Both the position numbers and the translations under genes were made by a program. The notes beneath the pieces were generated by a model. It made no database searches. It saw only the letters and a list, made by a program, of their open reading frames with translations, and was not told the DNA's origin. A stretch of DNA of 64,000 bases from Pseudoclavibacter endophyticus (GTDB taxonomy: Bacteria; Actinomycetota; Actinomycetes; Actinomycetales; Microbacteriaceae), in NCBI RefSeq assembly GCF_008831085.1, contig NZ_WBJY01000001.1, positions 1,302,001-1,366,000 on the forward strand. The letters run 5' to 3'. Below, in pieces: positions 50,956 to 58,858 of this stretch (position 1 is the stretch's first letter; every line of letters starts with the position of its first letter).

Positions 50956-52239
50956 TCAGCCCTCGCCCGCACCGCGCTCGCGTACGTCGAGACCCAGGAT
51001 CTCACCGGTCTCCGATCGAGCGCCATCCCGCAGGAAGTCACCCGGCGGGGTGTCGTCGCTGAGGTCGTCGTCGTGCGCGTGGTCGAGGTCGTCCGCCGCG
51101 TTGTCATCGGGATGCACGGACGTGCCCGTTTCACCGTGGACGAGTCCGGTCTGCACGCGCGCCGTCGCCCCCGCTGGCGGGCGGCGGTCGTCACGGTCGT
51201 CAGTGCCGCCCGCATGTGATGCCCCCGGCGACTGGCCCGTCACGAGATCGTCGCGACCCGCATCGCGCAGCAGCGCCTGGACCTCGGCGAGGTCGAGAAT
51301 CGGCAGCGTCTCATGTACGAGCGGCTCAGCCTCCTCGTGATGGACCCGGTCCACCAGGGCGGCGAGCGTCGCCTCGGCGTCCGCGATGATCGCGTCATCG
51401 TTCGCGTCGACGCCGTGCAGGAGCCACCGGGCGATCTCGAGCTCCGCGTGCAGCGCCGCCCTGCGCCGCAACTGACGGTCGGGCCCGCCGATCGCTTCGG
51501 CGTAGTGGTCGAGGATGCCACGCGCGACGTGCGGATCGAGATCTTGCAGCCAGTGCAGATCGCGCGCGGGGTCGCCGACGCGCAAGTCGCTCCACTCGAG
51601 CACGCCGACGATCGACAGTCCGTTCGTCAGCAGGGCGCCGAGGCTCAGCGAGCCGTGAATGACGCGCGGCTGGAACTGCCACAGCGTGCTGTCCGCCACC
51701 GCGTCCTCCCACCGGCGCTGCACGGCGACAGGAAGGCGACCAGTCTTGGTCGCGCGAGCCACGAGGGACCGGGCGGAGGCTCGAACCTCGTCGCTGGTCA
51801 ACACCGGCAGTCCCGACTCTTCGACGAAGACGCGCGGCAGGTCGTGGATCGCGGCGATGGAACGGCCGATCTCGGCCACGAGCATGGTGCTGGGCTCGAG
51901 GGGCACCCGATCGGCTTTCTCGCCCAGCACGAACTCGTACACCGACAGGTTCGTGTCGCCGTCGGTGAGACCGCCGACGACGCTCGGCACGGCGAACGGC
52001 AGGCGGCTGCGCACCCCAGGCGACATCGCCGCAAGCGCCCGCGCGTCGGCGATTTGCTGCCTGGCCGCGGCCCGGGAACGCGGCCGTCGCGCGATCAGCA
52101 GCTGCCCATCGCCCGCCTTGAGGATCGCCGCGTCGAAGTCGCCATAGCTGCCCGTCGAGTACTCGGTGCCCTCGACCACGTCGAGGCCGGGTACCGCGGC
52201 CGTGGCAAGAGCCGCGAGTTCGAGGTAGAGCTGCGCCAT
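50956..52239 (-). CDS. Aminoglycoside-phosphotransferase-fold protein with degenerate catalytic loop
   Basis: A 427-residue protein from ATG 52239 (MAQLYLELAALATAAVPG). The APH/choline-kinase fold is indicated by GQLLIARRPRSRAAARQQ, the hinge YEFVLGEKAD and the paired VIHGSLSLGALL and VLEWSDLRVGDPARDL. In active enzymes the first reads HGDxxxxN. Here Asp and Asn are Ser197 and Ala, so the catalytic base and Mg ligand are missing, although the later Asp218 remains. The last 70 residues are Asp/His-rich and disordered. It sits between adnB and nudC in a conserved actinobacterial block, where other genera have a potassium channel. Function unknown, possibly a pseudokinase. Confidence 0.8.
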   Translation of the reverse strand: MAQLYLELAALATAAVPGLDVVEGTEYSTGSYGDFDAAILKAGDGQLLIARRPRSRAAARQQIADARALAAMSPGVRSRLPFAVPSVVGGLTDGDTNLSVYEFVLGEKADRVPLEPSTMLVAEIGRSIAAIHDLPRVFVEESGLPVLTSDEVRASARSLVARATKTGRLPVAVQRRWEDAVADSTLWQFQPRVIHGSLSLGALLTNGLSIVGVLEWSDLRVGDPARDLHWLQDLDPHVARGILDHYAEAIGGPDRQLRRRAALHAELEIARWLLHGVDANDDAIIADAEATLAALVDRVHHEEAEPLVHETLPILDLAEVQALLRDAGRDDLVTGQSPGASHAGGTDDRDDRRPPAGATARVQTGLVHGETGTSVHPDDNAADDLDHAHDDDLSDDTPPGDFLRDGARSETGEILGLDVRERGAGEG

Positions 52240-52322
52240 GCCGTTACCGTACGTGCCGGCACGGTACCCGTTGCCGCGCCACGCCCCGGGACGCCGTTTG
52301 CGCGGCATAGGCTGTCGTCGAC

Positions 52323-53273
52323 ATGCTCGACTTCCCGTCTCGGCTCCCGCTCGCCACGCAGGCCATCGATCGCGACGACGTATCGCGAGGCGACGCCGCA
52401 CTCTGGCGTGGAATTTTTACTGATCCGGCGGCGCGCGTCCTGCTGCTGCACCGCGGCCAGTCGCCCTCCCGGCGCACCGAACGGGGCCCGATTCTCGCGC
52501 TCCGCCGAATGACCGAGGCGCCATGGCGCCTCGAGGAACACCGCGCCGTCTATCTCGGGCGAACCGAGATCGAGAGCCGCAGCGGAATGCCGCCGGGAAC
52601 CCGAGTGGTGTCGTACTCGATCACCGACGCGGAACGGAATGCACTGGACGACGTCGATGAGACCTGGGTTGACCTGCGCGTCGTGGGGGTCGACCTCGAC
52701 GACGTCGATGCCGGCCTCTTCACCGCGGCCGCAGCCATGCAGAACTGGCACGAGTCGATGCTGCACGCGCCCGACTCGGGCCGGCCCACCCGCCCCACCC
52801 GAGCCGGCTGGGTGCGGCTCGACGAGCACGAAGGGGGGCGAGAGCACTTTCCGCGCACCGACGCCGCCGTCATCGCGGCCGTCATCGACCAGAACGAGCG
52901 GCTACTGCTCGGTGCGAACGCGAGGTGGACGCCGCGTCGGTACTCGCTGCTCGCAGGATTCGTCGAGCCGGGTGAATCGTTCGAGGCTGCCGTCGTGCGC
53001 GAGGTGCGGGAGGAATCCGGCGCTCGTGTCGTGCGCCCGCGTTACCTCGGCTCACAGCCGTGGCCCTTCCCGGCCTCGATCATGGTCGGATTCATGGGGG
53101 AGCTCGACCCCGAGCAGGACCCGGAATCGATCCGTCCCGACAAGACCGAGATCGCCGACGTGCGATGGTTCACGCGCGACGAGGTGCGCGACAACCGGCA
53201 CCTGTTGCCGCCGCACATTTCCATCGCGCGCGCAATCATCGAGGAGTGGTACGGCGGTGCCCTCGACGACTGA
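52323..53273 (+). CDS. nudC: NudC-type NAD+ diphosphatase lacking its zinc ribbon cysteines
   Basis: A 316-residue Nudix hydrolase. The Nudix box GFVEPGESFEAAVVREVREE is at 212-231 and is followed by the NudC signature SQPWPFPAS at 244-252, identifying the NAD(H)/RNA-cap hydrolase subfamily. The zinc ribbon between the N-terminal and Nudix domains normally has four cysteines. Here the corresponding stretch (about 145-175, HAPDSGRPTR then RLDEHEGGREHFPRTD) has none, although its framework residues remain. Zinc-independent folding is inferred. It overlaps the next helicase gene by 17 bases. Confidence 0.92.
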   Translation: MLDFPSRLPLATQAIDRDDVSRGDAALWRGIFTDPAARVLLLHRGQSPSRRTERGPILALRRMTEAPWRLEEHRAVYLGRTEIESRSGMPPGTRVVSYSITDAERNALDDVDETWVDLRVVGVDLDDVDAGLFTAAAAMQNWHESMLHAPDSGRPTRPTRAGWVRLDEHEGGREHFPRTDAAVIAAVIDQNERLLLGANARWTPRRYSLLAGFVEPGESFEAAVVREVREESGARVVRPRYLGSQPWPFPASIMVGFMGELDPEQDPESIRPDKTEIADVRWFTRDEVRDNRHLLPPHISIARAIIEEWYGGALDD

Positions 53274-55023
53274 GGCGACCGGCGGCCACCATGCCGGCGA
53301 CGATCGCGCGGGCTCGCTCCTCGCCGGTCTGAACGAGGCGCAGCGGGAAGCCGCGCTCACCCTCGTCGGCCCCGTGCGCATCCTCGCCGGTGCAGGCACG
53401 GGCAAGACCCGCACGATCACGCACCGAATCGCCCACGGCATCCGAGAAGGCGTCTACGACCCGGGCCGCGTGCTCACGCTCACCTTTACCGCCAAAGCGG
53501 CGGGCGAACTCCGCGAGCGCCTGCGCGCACTCGGGGCGCCCGGCGTGCAGGCGCGAACGTTTCACGCGGCGGCCCTGAGCCAGCTCAGCTACTTCTGGCC
53601 GCATACGGTGGGCGGCGAGCCGCCCCGGGTGCTCTCAGGGAAAGGGCCGGTCGTGGCCGAGGCGGCGCAGCGCATCGGCCTGCGCGTCGACCAGCCCGCC
53701 GTACGCGACCTCGCGACCGAGATCGAGTGGCGGAAAGTGCGCGACCTCACGATCGAGGAGTATGCCGTTGCGGCGCAGGCACGTGCATTGCCGGCCGGCC
53801 TCGACACCGATCGTGCGGCAGCCCTGCTGCAGGCGTACGAGGCGGTCAAGGACGAGCGGCGTTCGATGGACTTCGAGGATGTGCTGCTCGCGACGGCCGG
53901 CATGCTCGAACTCGAGCCATGGGTGACGCAGCGCGTGCGGGAGCAGTACCGGTTCTTCGTCGTCGACGAGTATCAGGACGTCTCTCCGCTCCAGCACCGA
54001 CTCCTCCGGCTGTGGCTCGGCAGCCGACGGGAGCTGTGCGTCGTGGGTGACCCGGCGCAGACCATCTTCTCGTTCACGGGCGCGACGAGCGACCACCTCG
54101 TTGGCTTCCCGCACGAGTTTCCCGGCGCGCGCACGGTCGAGCTGGGCATGAACTACCGCTCGACTGGCGCGGTCATCGATGTCGCCAACGGCATCGCTCG
54201 CGAGATCGCCGCCGCCCTGCAGCTTGCGCCGGCGGATCCCCTCGCGAGTGGCCCGTCGCCCTCCCTGACTGCGTACGACGACGATGATGCGGAGGCCGAG
54301 GGCGTGGCCCGCGCCATCAGCGCCGATCTGCTTGAGGGCGTCGCCGCCGATGAGATCGCCGTGCTGTTCCGCCTCCGCGGTCAGGCCGAGCCGATCGAGC
54401 GCGCGCTGCAGCACGCCGGCATTCCCTACGTGCTGCACGGGCAGCGCCGCTACTTCGAGCAGCCCATCGTGCGCACCGCCATCACGGCGCTTCGAGCCGA
54501 GGCCGCGAATCCCCGCGAAGAGCCACTGTTTCAGACGGTGCGGCGCGTGCTCGGCGACCTCGGCTGGGCGCCAACGGCCCCGGCACGCCCCGGCGCGCAG
54601 CGCGACACCTGGGCTGCCCTCGACGCGATCGTGCGTCTTGCGGATGCCGCCGGTGACAGGACGACGATCGTCACGTTTGCGAGCAACCTCGCCGAGCGGG
54701 CCAGGCTGCAACTGGAGCCGACGCTCGGGGCCGTGATGCTCTCGACGGTCCACGCCGCGAAGGGGCTCGAGTGGGACAGCGTGCACGTGATCGGGGCGAG
54801 CGACGACCTGCTGCCGTTTGTCGCCGCGCGGTCGAAGGAGGCGATCGACGAAGAGCGTCGCCTCGCTTACGTTGCGGTCACCCGGGCACGACGATCGCTC
54901 CGCCTGAGCTACGCGGTCGGGGGTGGGCGAGAGGGGCGACGAGCGCCCTCACGCTTCCTGGCACCGCTCGGCACCCGCATTCGGGGTGGAAGCGCCACGG
55001 CATCGTCGACGCCGCGCCCGTGA
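53257..55023 (+). CDS. uvrD2: UvrD/PcrA-like DNA helicase (UvrD2 type without HRDC)
   Basis: The GTG at 53257, ten bases after GAGGAG, starts a 588-residue SF1 helicase. Motifs: AGAGTGKT (44-51), TLTFTAKAAGELRERL, FVVDEYQDVSPLQ (about 234), VGDPAQTIFSFTGA, NYRSTG, TVHAAKGLEWD and YVAVTRARRSL. The protein stops shortly after motif VI. Mycobacterial UvrD2 continues into a tetracysteine and HRDC domain, absent here. The nudC-uvrD2 order is the same as in mycobacteria. The last 49 codons overlap a gene on the other strand. Confidence 0.9.
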   Translation: MPSTTEATGGHHAGDDRAGSLLAGLNEAQREAALTLVGPVRILAGAGTGKTRTITHRIAHGIREGVYDPGRVLTLTFTAKAAGELRERLRALGAPGVQARTFHAAALSQLSYFWPHTVGGEPPRVLSGKGPVVAEAAQRIGLRVDQPAVRDLATEIEWRKVRDLTIEEYAVAAQARALPAGLDTDRAAALLQAYEAVKDERRSMDFEDVLLATAGMLELEPWVTQRVREQYRFFVVDEYQDVSPLQHRLLRLWLGSRRELCVVGDPAQTIFSFTGATSDHLVGFPHEFPGARTVELGMNYRSTGAVIDVANGIAREIAAALQLAPADPLASGPSPSLTAYDDDDAEAEGVARAISADLLEGVAADEIAVLFRLRGQAEPIERALQHAGIPYVLHGQRRYFEQPIVRTAITALRAEAANPREEPLFQTVRRVLGDLGWAPTAPARPGAQRDTWAALDAIVRLADAAGDRTTIVTFASNLAERARLQLEPTLGAVMLSTVHAAKGLEWDSVHVIGASDDLLPFVAARSKEAIDEERRLAYVAVTRARRSLRLSYAVGGGREGRRAPSRFLAPLGTRIRGGSATASSTPRP

Positions 55024-55750
55024 CGAGGTCGATGCGGTAGGCCGGCTGCGTCGACCGCAGGTCGGTGAGCCCTGCGGCCACGGCGGCGGCGATCCCGACC
55101 TCGATGGTGGTGCGCATGGCCGAGACTCGGCCGATCAACTGCGAGGCGATCGTTGGCCATGCGTCGTCGGCGTCGCGTCGCGCGAGATCCGCGCAGCGCA
55201 GGCACGGCGTGCATCCGGGGAGGATGAGCGGCGTGACCTCGATGGAGTGATCGCCGAGCAGCACGGCCGCGTGCGGAATATCGGCGGCCATGAGCGGCTG
55301 CGCACGGCGGGGTGGTACGACGAAGTCCGCGATCTCGATCAGCACGCGCCCTGAAGGAGGCAGCTCATCGTTGTCGAGCTCGTGGACGTCGACGCCGCGA
55401 TCGGCCAGCGTGTGGGCGATGTGCCGGTAGGGCTCGCCACGAACCGCCGCGGTTCGGAGCGCCACCGCTCGATCGCCCGCGGTGGCGAGAGGGAGGCCGG
55501 AGGGATCGACCTCGTCGAGCACGGGACGGAGAGCCGTGAGCGCCGCACGCGCCTCGGCGCGCGTGGCGCCGTAGCGGACCGCGGCAGCGATAGCCGCGGA
55601 CTCGGTCGTGCCGCCCCGCAGCCGCGCGATGAGCCAGTCGATACCGCCCGTGACGCCTTCGACGATCGCGAGGGGTTCGGGCACGCCGACCTGCAGCGTG
55701 GTGGTAGTGCGCCAGACGAGCTCGAGGCCGGGCCGAATGCGGAACATCAC
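54878..55750 (-). CDS. Orphan TOMM-type E1-like/leader-binding protein
   Basis: A 290-residue protein resembling the ThiF/E1-like docking proteins of thiazole/oxazole-modified peptide (TOMM) pathways and the Rv3196 family. The N terminus (FRIRPGLELVWRTTTTLQVG) resembles a peptide-clamp region. A zinc site is likely: LPGCTPCLRCADLARRDADDAW gives Cys183 and Cys186 (spacing CxxC) and the late WRFHPECGC gives Cys258 and Cys260. No YcaO cyclodehydratase, dehydrogenase or precursor peptide is nearby, so a TOMM product is not implied. Its 3' part overlaps the uvrD2 end by 146 bases in opposite sense. Confidence 0.72.
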   Translation of the reverse strand: MMFRIRPGLELVWRTTTTLQVGVPEPLAIVEGVTGGIDWLIARLRGGTTESAAIAAAVRYGATRAEARAALTALRPVLDEVDPSGLPLATAGDRAVALRTAAVRGEPYRHIAHTLADRGVDVHELDNDELPPSGRVLIEIADFVVPPRRAQPLMAADIPHAAVLLGDHSIEVTPLILPGCTPCLRCADLARRDADDAWPTIASQLIGRVSAMRTTIEVGIAAAVAAGLTDLRSTQPAYRIDLVTGAASTMPWRFHPECGCRAVPGSVRALVAPLAHPRPRSSGGAIVVPG

Positions 55751-55820
55751 GCCGAGATTGTGGCCCTCCCAGTCGGATGGGCACCAGGGGGAGGATCAGC
55801 CTGTGGAGAACTCCCGCGCG

Positions 55821-57377
55821 TCAGCGGTCGCCGGTCGGGGCATCCGGCGCGTCACCCGTCTCGGGTCTGTCGCCGTCGGTGCCGCTCTCGCCGTCGGTGC
55901 GGCCGTCTCCGGGGGTATTGCCGTCGCCATCGGTGCCGTCGTCGGTGCCGTCCGTGTCGCCTGCCCCGCCGGGGCGGCCAACGGCATCCTCGTTCTCGTC
56001 GTGAGTCGTACCCATGCCTCCGGCCGGAGCGCCGCCGAAGGCGCTCGGGTCGTTGAGGAGCGATTCGAGCTCGCGGTCGAAGTCGTCGCCGGCCGTCTCG
56101 CCCACGTCGAGGCGCGTCACGAGTAGCGTCGGCTCGTCGAGGTCGGCGCTCGTGGGCAGAGCGTCGAAGTGATCCCAGAGCGCGTCGCGGGCGGCGCTGC
56201 CGTGGGCGTCGGCGACCGCCCGCCACATGGCCGACGCGTCACGAAGCCGTCGCGGGCGGAGCTCAAGGCCGACGAGGGTCGAGAACGCGCGTTCCGCCGG
56301 ACCGCCCGTGGCGCGACGGCGCCGTACCATCTCGGCGATCGCCTCGGCCTTGGGGAGCCGCGCCGTGGCATCCTGCGTCACGACGTCGACCCAGCCCTCG
56401 ATGAGCGCGAGCATCGTCTCGAGTCGGGCCAGCGTCGCCTCTTGCTCTGTGGTTCGCGGCGGGATGAAGGCCCCCGAGGACAGCGCCTCGCGAATGGCGT
56501 CGGAGTCGGTTGGGTCGAGATCGCGAACGAGCCCCTCGATGCGTTCGACGTCGATCGTGATGCCGCGGGCGAACGCCGTCACGGAAGAGACGAGATGCGT
56601 CTGCAGCCACTTGGCGTGGGAGAAGAGACGCGCGTGAGCGAGCTCCCGAACGGCGAGGTAAAGTTCGACCTCGCTCGCGGTGACGTCGAGACCCTCCGCG
56701 AAGGTCGCGACGTTCTGCGGTAGCAGGGCGGCTCGCGGTCGGTCGAACACCGGCATGCCGATGTCGCCCCCAGCCATGACCTCGGCTGACAGCTGACCGA
56801 TCACCTGCCCGAGCTGCACGCTGAACATGGCGCCGCCGAGATTGCGCATCATGGCGCCCGACTGCTGCACCATGCCCTGCATATCGGGTGGTGTCTGGTC
56901 TTTCAGCACCTCCATGAGGGCGTCAGCGATGCTCGTGGCAACGGGCTCTGCGAGCTGCGACCACAGCCCCATCGACCCGCCGATCCACTCGAGGCGTGTG
57001 AGGGTCTGCGGCAGCTCGGCGACCTCGCCGAGCTCGGTCGCCTCGCCGAGCCAGAGACCGGCGAGACGGAAGGCCTGCTGAAAGCGCTCGGCCTCCTCGG
57101 GCGAGACCTCCCGGTTCTCGGGCCGCGCGACGCGCTTCGCGTGTTCCGTCGCGGTCTCCCAGTCGATGCCGTCCGTCTGTTTCGCGAGGGCCGCCTGCAT
57201 GTTGTTCATGAGGGCCTGCACGGCCGCGGGGTCGTTGGGCAGGCCGCCGATCCCCGCGAGTTTCGACGGGTCGAAGCCGCTGCCACCCTCCAGCATGTCG
57301 CGGAGCATCTCGCGCAGCTCGTCCTGGGGGTCTCGGTCGTCCTCGTGGTCGGCGTTTGCGCCGTCGCGGTCTGCCAT
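55821..57377 (-). CDS. Zinc-dependent metalloprotease-like protein (DUF2342 family)
   Basis: A 518-residue protein of the actinobacterial zincin family typified by Rv3195. The N terminus has ELREMLRDMLEGG and NDPAAVQALMNNMQAAL. The core contains the family's modified zinc motif RELAHARLFSHAKWL (244-258), which keeps Glu and the histidine pattern but is not a classic HExxH. The tail from about 445 is Asp/Gly/Thr-rich and repetitive (GTDDGTDGDGNTPGDG). It is divergent from the PDZ protease gene. Catalysis has not been shown for most members and the substrate is unknown. Confidence 0.87.
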   Translation of the reverse strand: MADRDGANADHEDDRDPQDELREMLRDMLEGGSGFDPSKLAGIGGLPNDPAAVQALMNNMQAALAKQTDGIDWETATEHAKRVARPENREVSPEEAERFQQAFRLAGLWLGEATELGEVAELPQTLTRLEWIGGSMGLWSQLAEPVATSIADALMEVLKDQTPPDMQGMVQQSGAMMRNLGGAMFSVQLGQVIGQLSAEVMAGGDIGMPVFDRPRAALLPQNVATFAEGLDVTASEVELYLAVRELAHARLFSHAKWLQTHLVSSVTAFARGITIDVERIEGLVRDLDPTDSDAIREALSSGAFIPPRTTEQEATLARLETMLALIEGWVDVVTQDATARLPKAEAIAEMVRRRRATGGPAERAFSTLVGLELRPRRLRDASAMWRAVADAHGSAARDALWDHFDALPTSADLDEPTLLVTRLDVGETAGDDFDRELESLLNDPSAFGGAPAGGMGTTHDENEDAVGRPGGAGDTDGTDDGTDGDGNTPGDGRTDGESGTDGDRPETGDAPDAPTGDR

Positions 57378-57517
57378 GTCGGTCCTTCCAGCGGGTCGTT
57401 CTACGCTAACGGGTGGCCTCGACGCGAATACGCGAGGGGGCCGCGAATCCGCCCATCCGGGGTGCGCCGACCGCGAACAGCGAGCCGTTCCCCTCCGCCG
57501 AGTCTGGAAGACGACGA

Positions 57518-58771
57518 GTGACGAACCCCCCTAACCCGGCCGATCCGGCAGGGCCCGACGACGCGAACCCCCGGACGCAAGCCTGGAGCGGTCCGCCGGC
57601 CGCGACAGCGACGACGGGCGCGCCCGCCGGCATGACCGTCCGCGCGCGGGACCCGCGTCGATTCGGCCGGGCGATGCTGTCCAGCGGGCGAACGGGCGTC
57701 GCCGCGCTCGTCGTCGCCGTGCTCCTGCTGCTCGTCATGGCGCTCACGCCGACGGCATACGTGCTGCGACAGCCGGGCCCGGTGTTCAACGCGCTCGGTG
57801 ACGTTGTGCTCGAGGAAGGCGCCGACCCCGTCCCGGTGCTCACGATCGAGGGCGCCGAAACGTACGATCCCGGCGACGGCCGCCTCGACGTCATGACCGT
57901 GAACATCCTCGGCAGCCCGAGGGGCATGCCCGGCTGGGTCGAGGCGTTCGTGGCCTATGCCAGCGGCGATCGCGTCGTGATGCCGGTCGAGGTGTACTAC
58001 CCGCCCGGACAGACGGCGGAGGACCGTGCGAACGAGAACGAGTCGATGATGCAGCAGTCGCAGGGTGAGGCGATCGCCGCGGCACTCCGGCACCTCGGGC
58101 ACGAAATCGACATCGCCGTCGTGGTCTCGGAGGTCAACCCGGACGGCCCCGCCGACGGCGCGCTCCAGCCCGGCGACCGCATCATCTCCGTCGACGGGGT
58201 CGAGATCGACGGGTTCGACGCGGTGCGGCAAGCGCTCGACGGCAACACCGGCACGCCGGTGCCCGTGACGGCCGATCGCGGCGGCGAGCCGATCGAGGTG
58301 CAGATCGCGCCGAGCATCTCGACGCCGGAGGGCGAGGCGGCGCCGCGGCCCCTGCTCGGCATCACCGTCGTCGGCGCCTACGACTTCCCCGTCGACGTGT
58401 CGATCCAGCTCGGCGACGTGGGCGGCCCGAGCGCCGGCCTCATCTTCGCCCTGTCGATCATCGACCTGCTGACCCCTGGCAGTCTCACGGCCGGTCACCA
58501 CTTCGCGGGGACGGGCACGATCACCGCGGACGGCGAGGTCGGGCCGATCGGAGGGATCAGGCAGAAGCTGTTCGCGGCCGCCGATGAAGGCGCCGAGGCC
58601 TTTCTGGCGCCGATAGACAACTGCGAAGAGGCGCTCACGGGCGGCGTGCCGGGCAACCTGCCCGTCTACGCCATCGCGACACTCGACGACGCCCTCCTCG
58701 TCATCGAAACGCTGGCATCCGGCGACGATACGAGCGCGCTGCCCACCTGTCAGTCCGCGATCGGCGGCTGA
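57518..58771 (+). CDS. Membrane-anchored PDZ-domain Lon-type (S16) protease, YlbL-like
   Basis: The GTG at 57518 follows GGAAG by 8 bases, giving 417 residues. After a Pro/Gly-rich cytoplasmic stretch there is one membrane anchor (VAALVVAVLLLLVMALTPTA). A PDZ domain comes next (VVVSEVNPDGPADGALQPGD, IISVDGVEIDGFDAV). The S16 serine-lysine dyad domain closes the protein, with Ser305 in GGPSAGLIF and Lys350 in GGIRQKLFAA. The protease thus faces outside the membrane. Rv3194c is the mycobacterial counterpart, in the same position before UPF0182. Its targets are unknown. Confidence 0.9.
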   Translation: MTNPPNPADPAGPDDANPRTQAWSGPPAATATTGAPAGMTVRARDPRRFGRAMLSSGRTGVAALVVAVLLLLVMALTPTAYVLRQPGPVFNALGDVVLEEGADPVPVLTIEGAETYDPGDGRLDVMTVNILGSPRGMPGWVEAFVAYASGDRVVMPVEVYYPPGQTAEDRANENESMMQQSQGEAIAAALRHLGHEIDIAVVVSEVNPDGPADGALQPGDRIISVDGVEIDGFDAVRQALDGNTGTPVPVTADRGGEPIEVQIAPSISTPEGEAAPRPLLGITVVGAYDFPVDVSIQLGDVGGPSAGLIFALSIIDLLTPGSLTAGHHFAGTGTITADGEVGPIGGIRQKLFAAADEGAEAFLAPIDNCEEALTGGVPGNLPVYAIATLDDALLVIETLASGDDTSALPTCQSAIGG

Positions 58772-58792
58772 CCGACGGGAGCAGACGTACCC

Positions 58793-58810
58793 GCGGGCCC
58801 TTCTGCCCGC
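58793..58810 (+). terminator. Weak hairpin after the S16 protease gene
   Basis: gcgggc (58793-58798) pairs with gcccgc (58805-58810) around ccttct, and TTGTTTT begins about 10 bases further on. It lies 22 bases after the stop codon. It could end the protease transcript or attenuate UPF0182. Confidence 0.4.
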
Positions 58811-58858
58811 AGGTAGAATGTTGTTTTCGCACGCTCATCGACGACCGACGGGAACGAC

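Noticed and set aside
52639..53256. Upstream extension of the uvrD2 frame through the nudC gene
   Set aside because: The same bases encode the conserved Nudix enzyme in another frame; the extension is Arg/Ser/Thr-rich and the helicase has a well-placed GTG at 53257.
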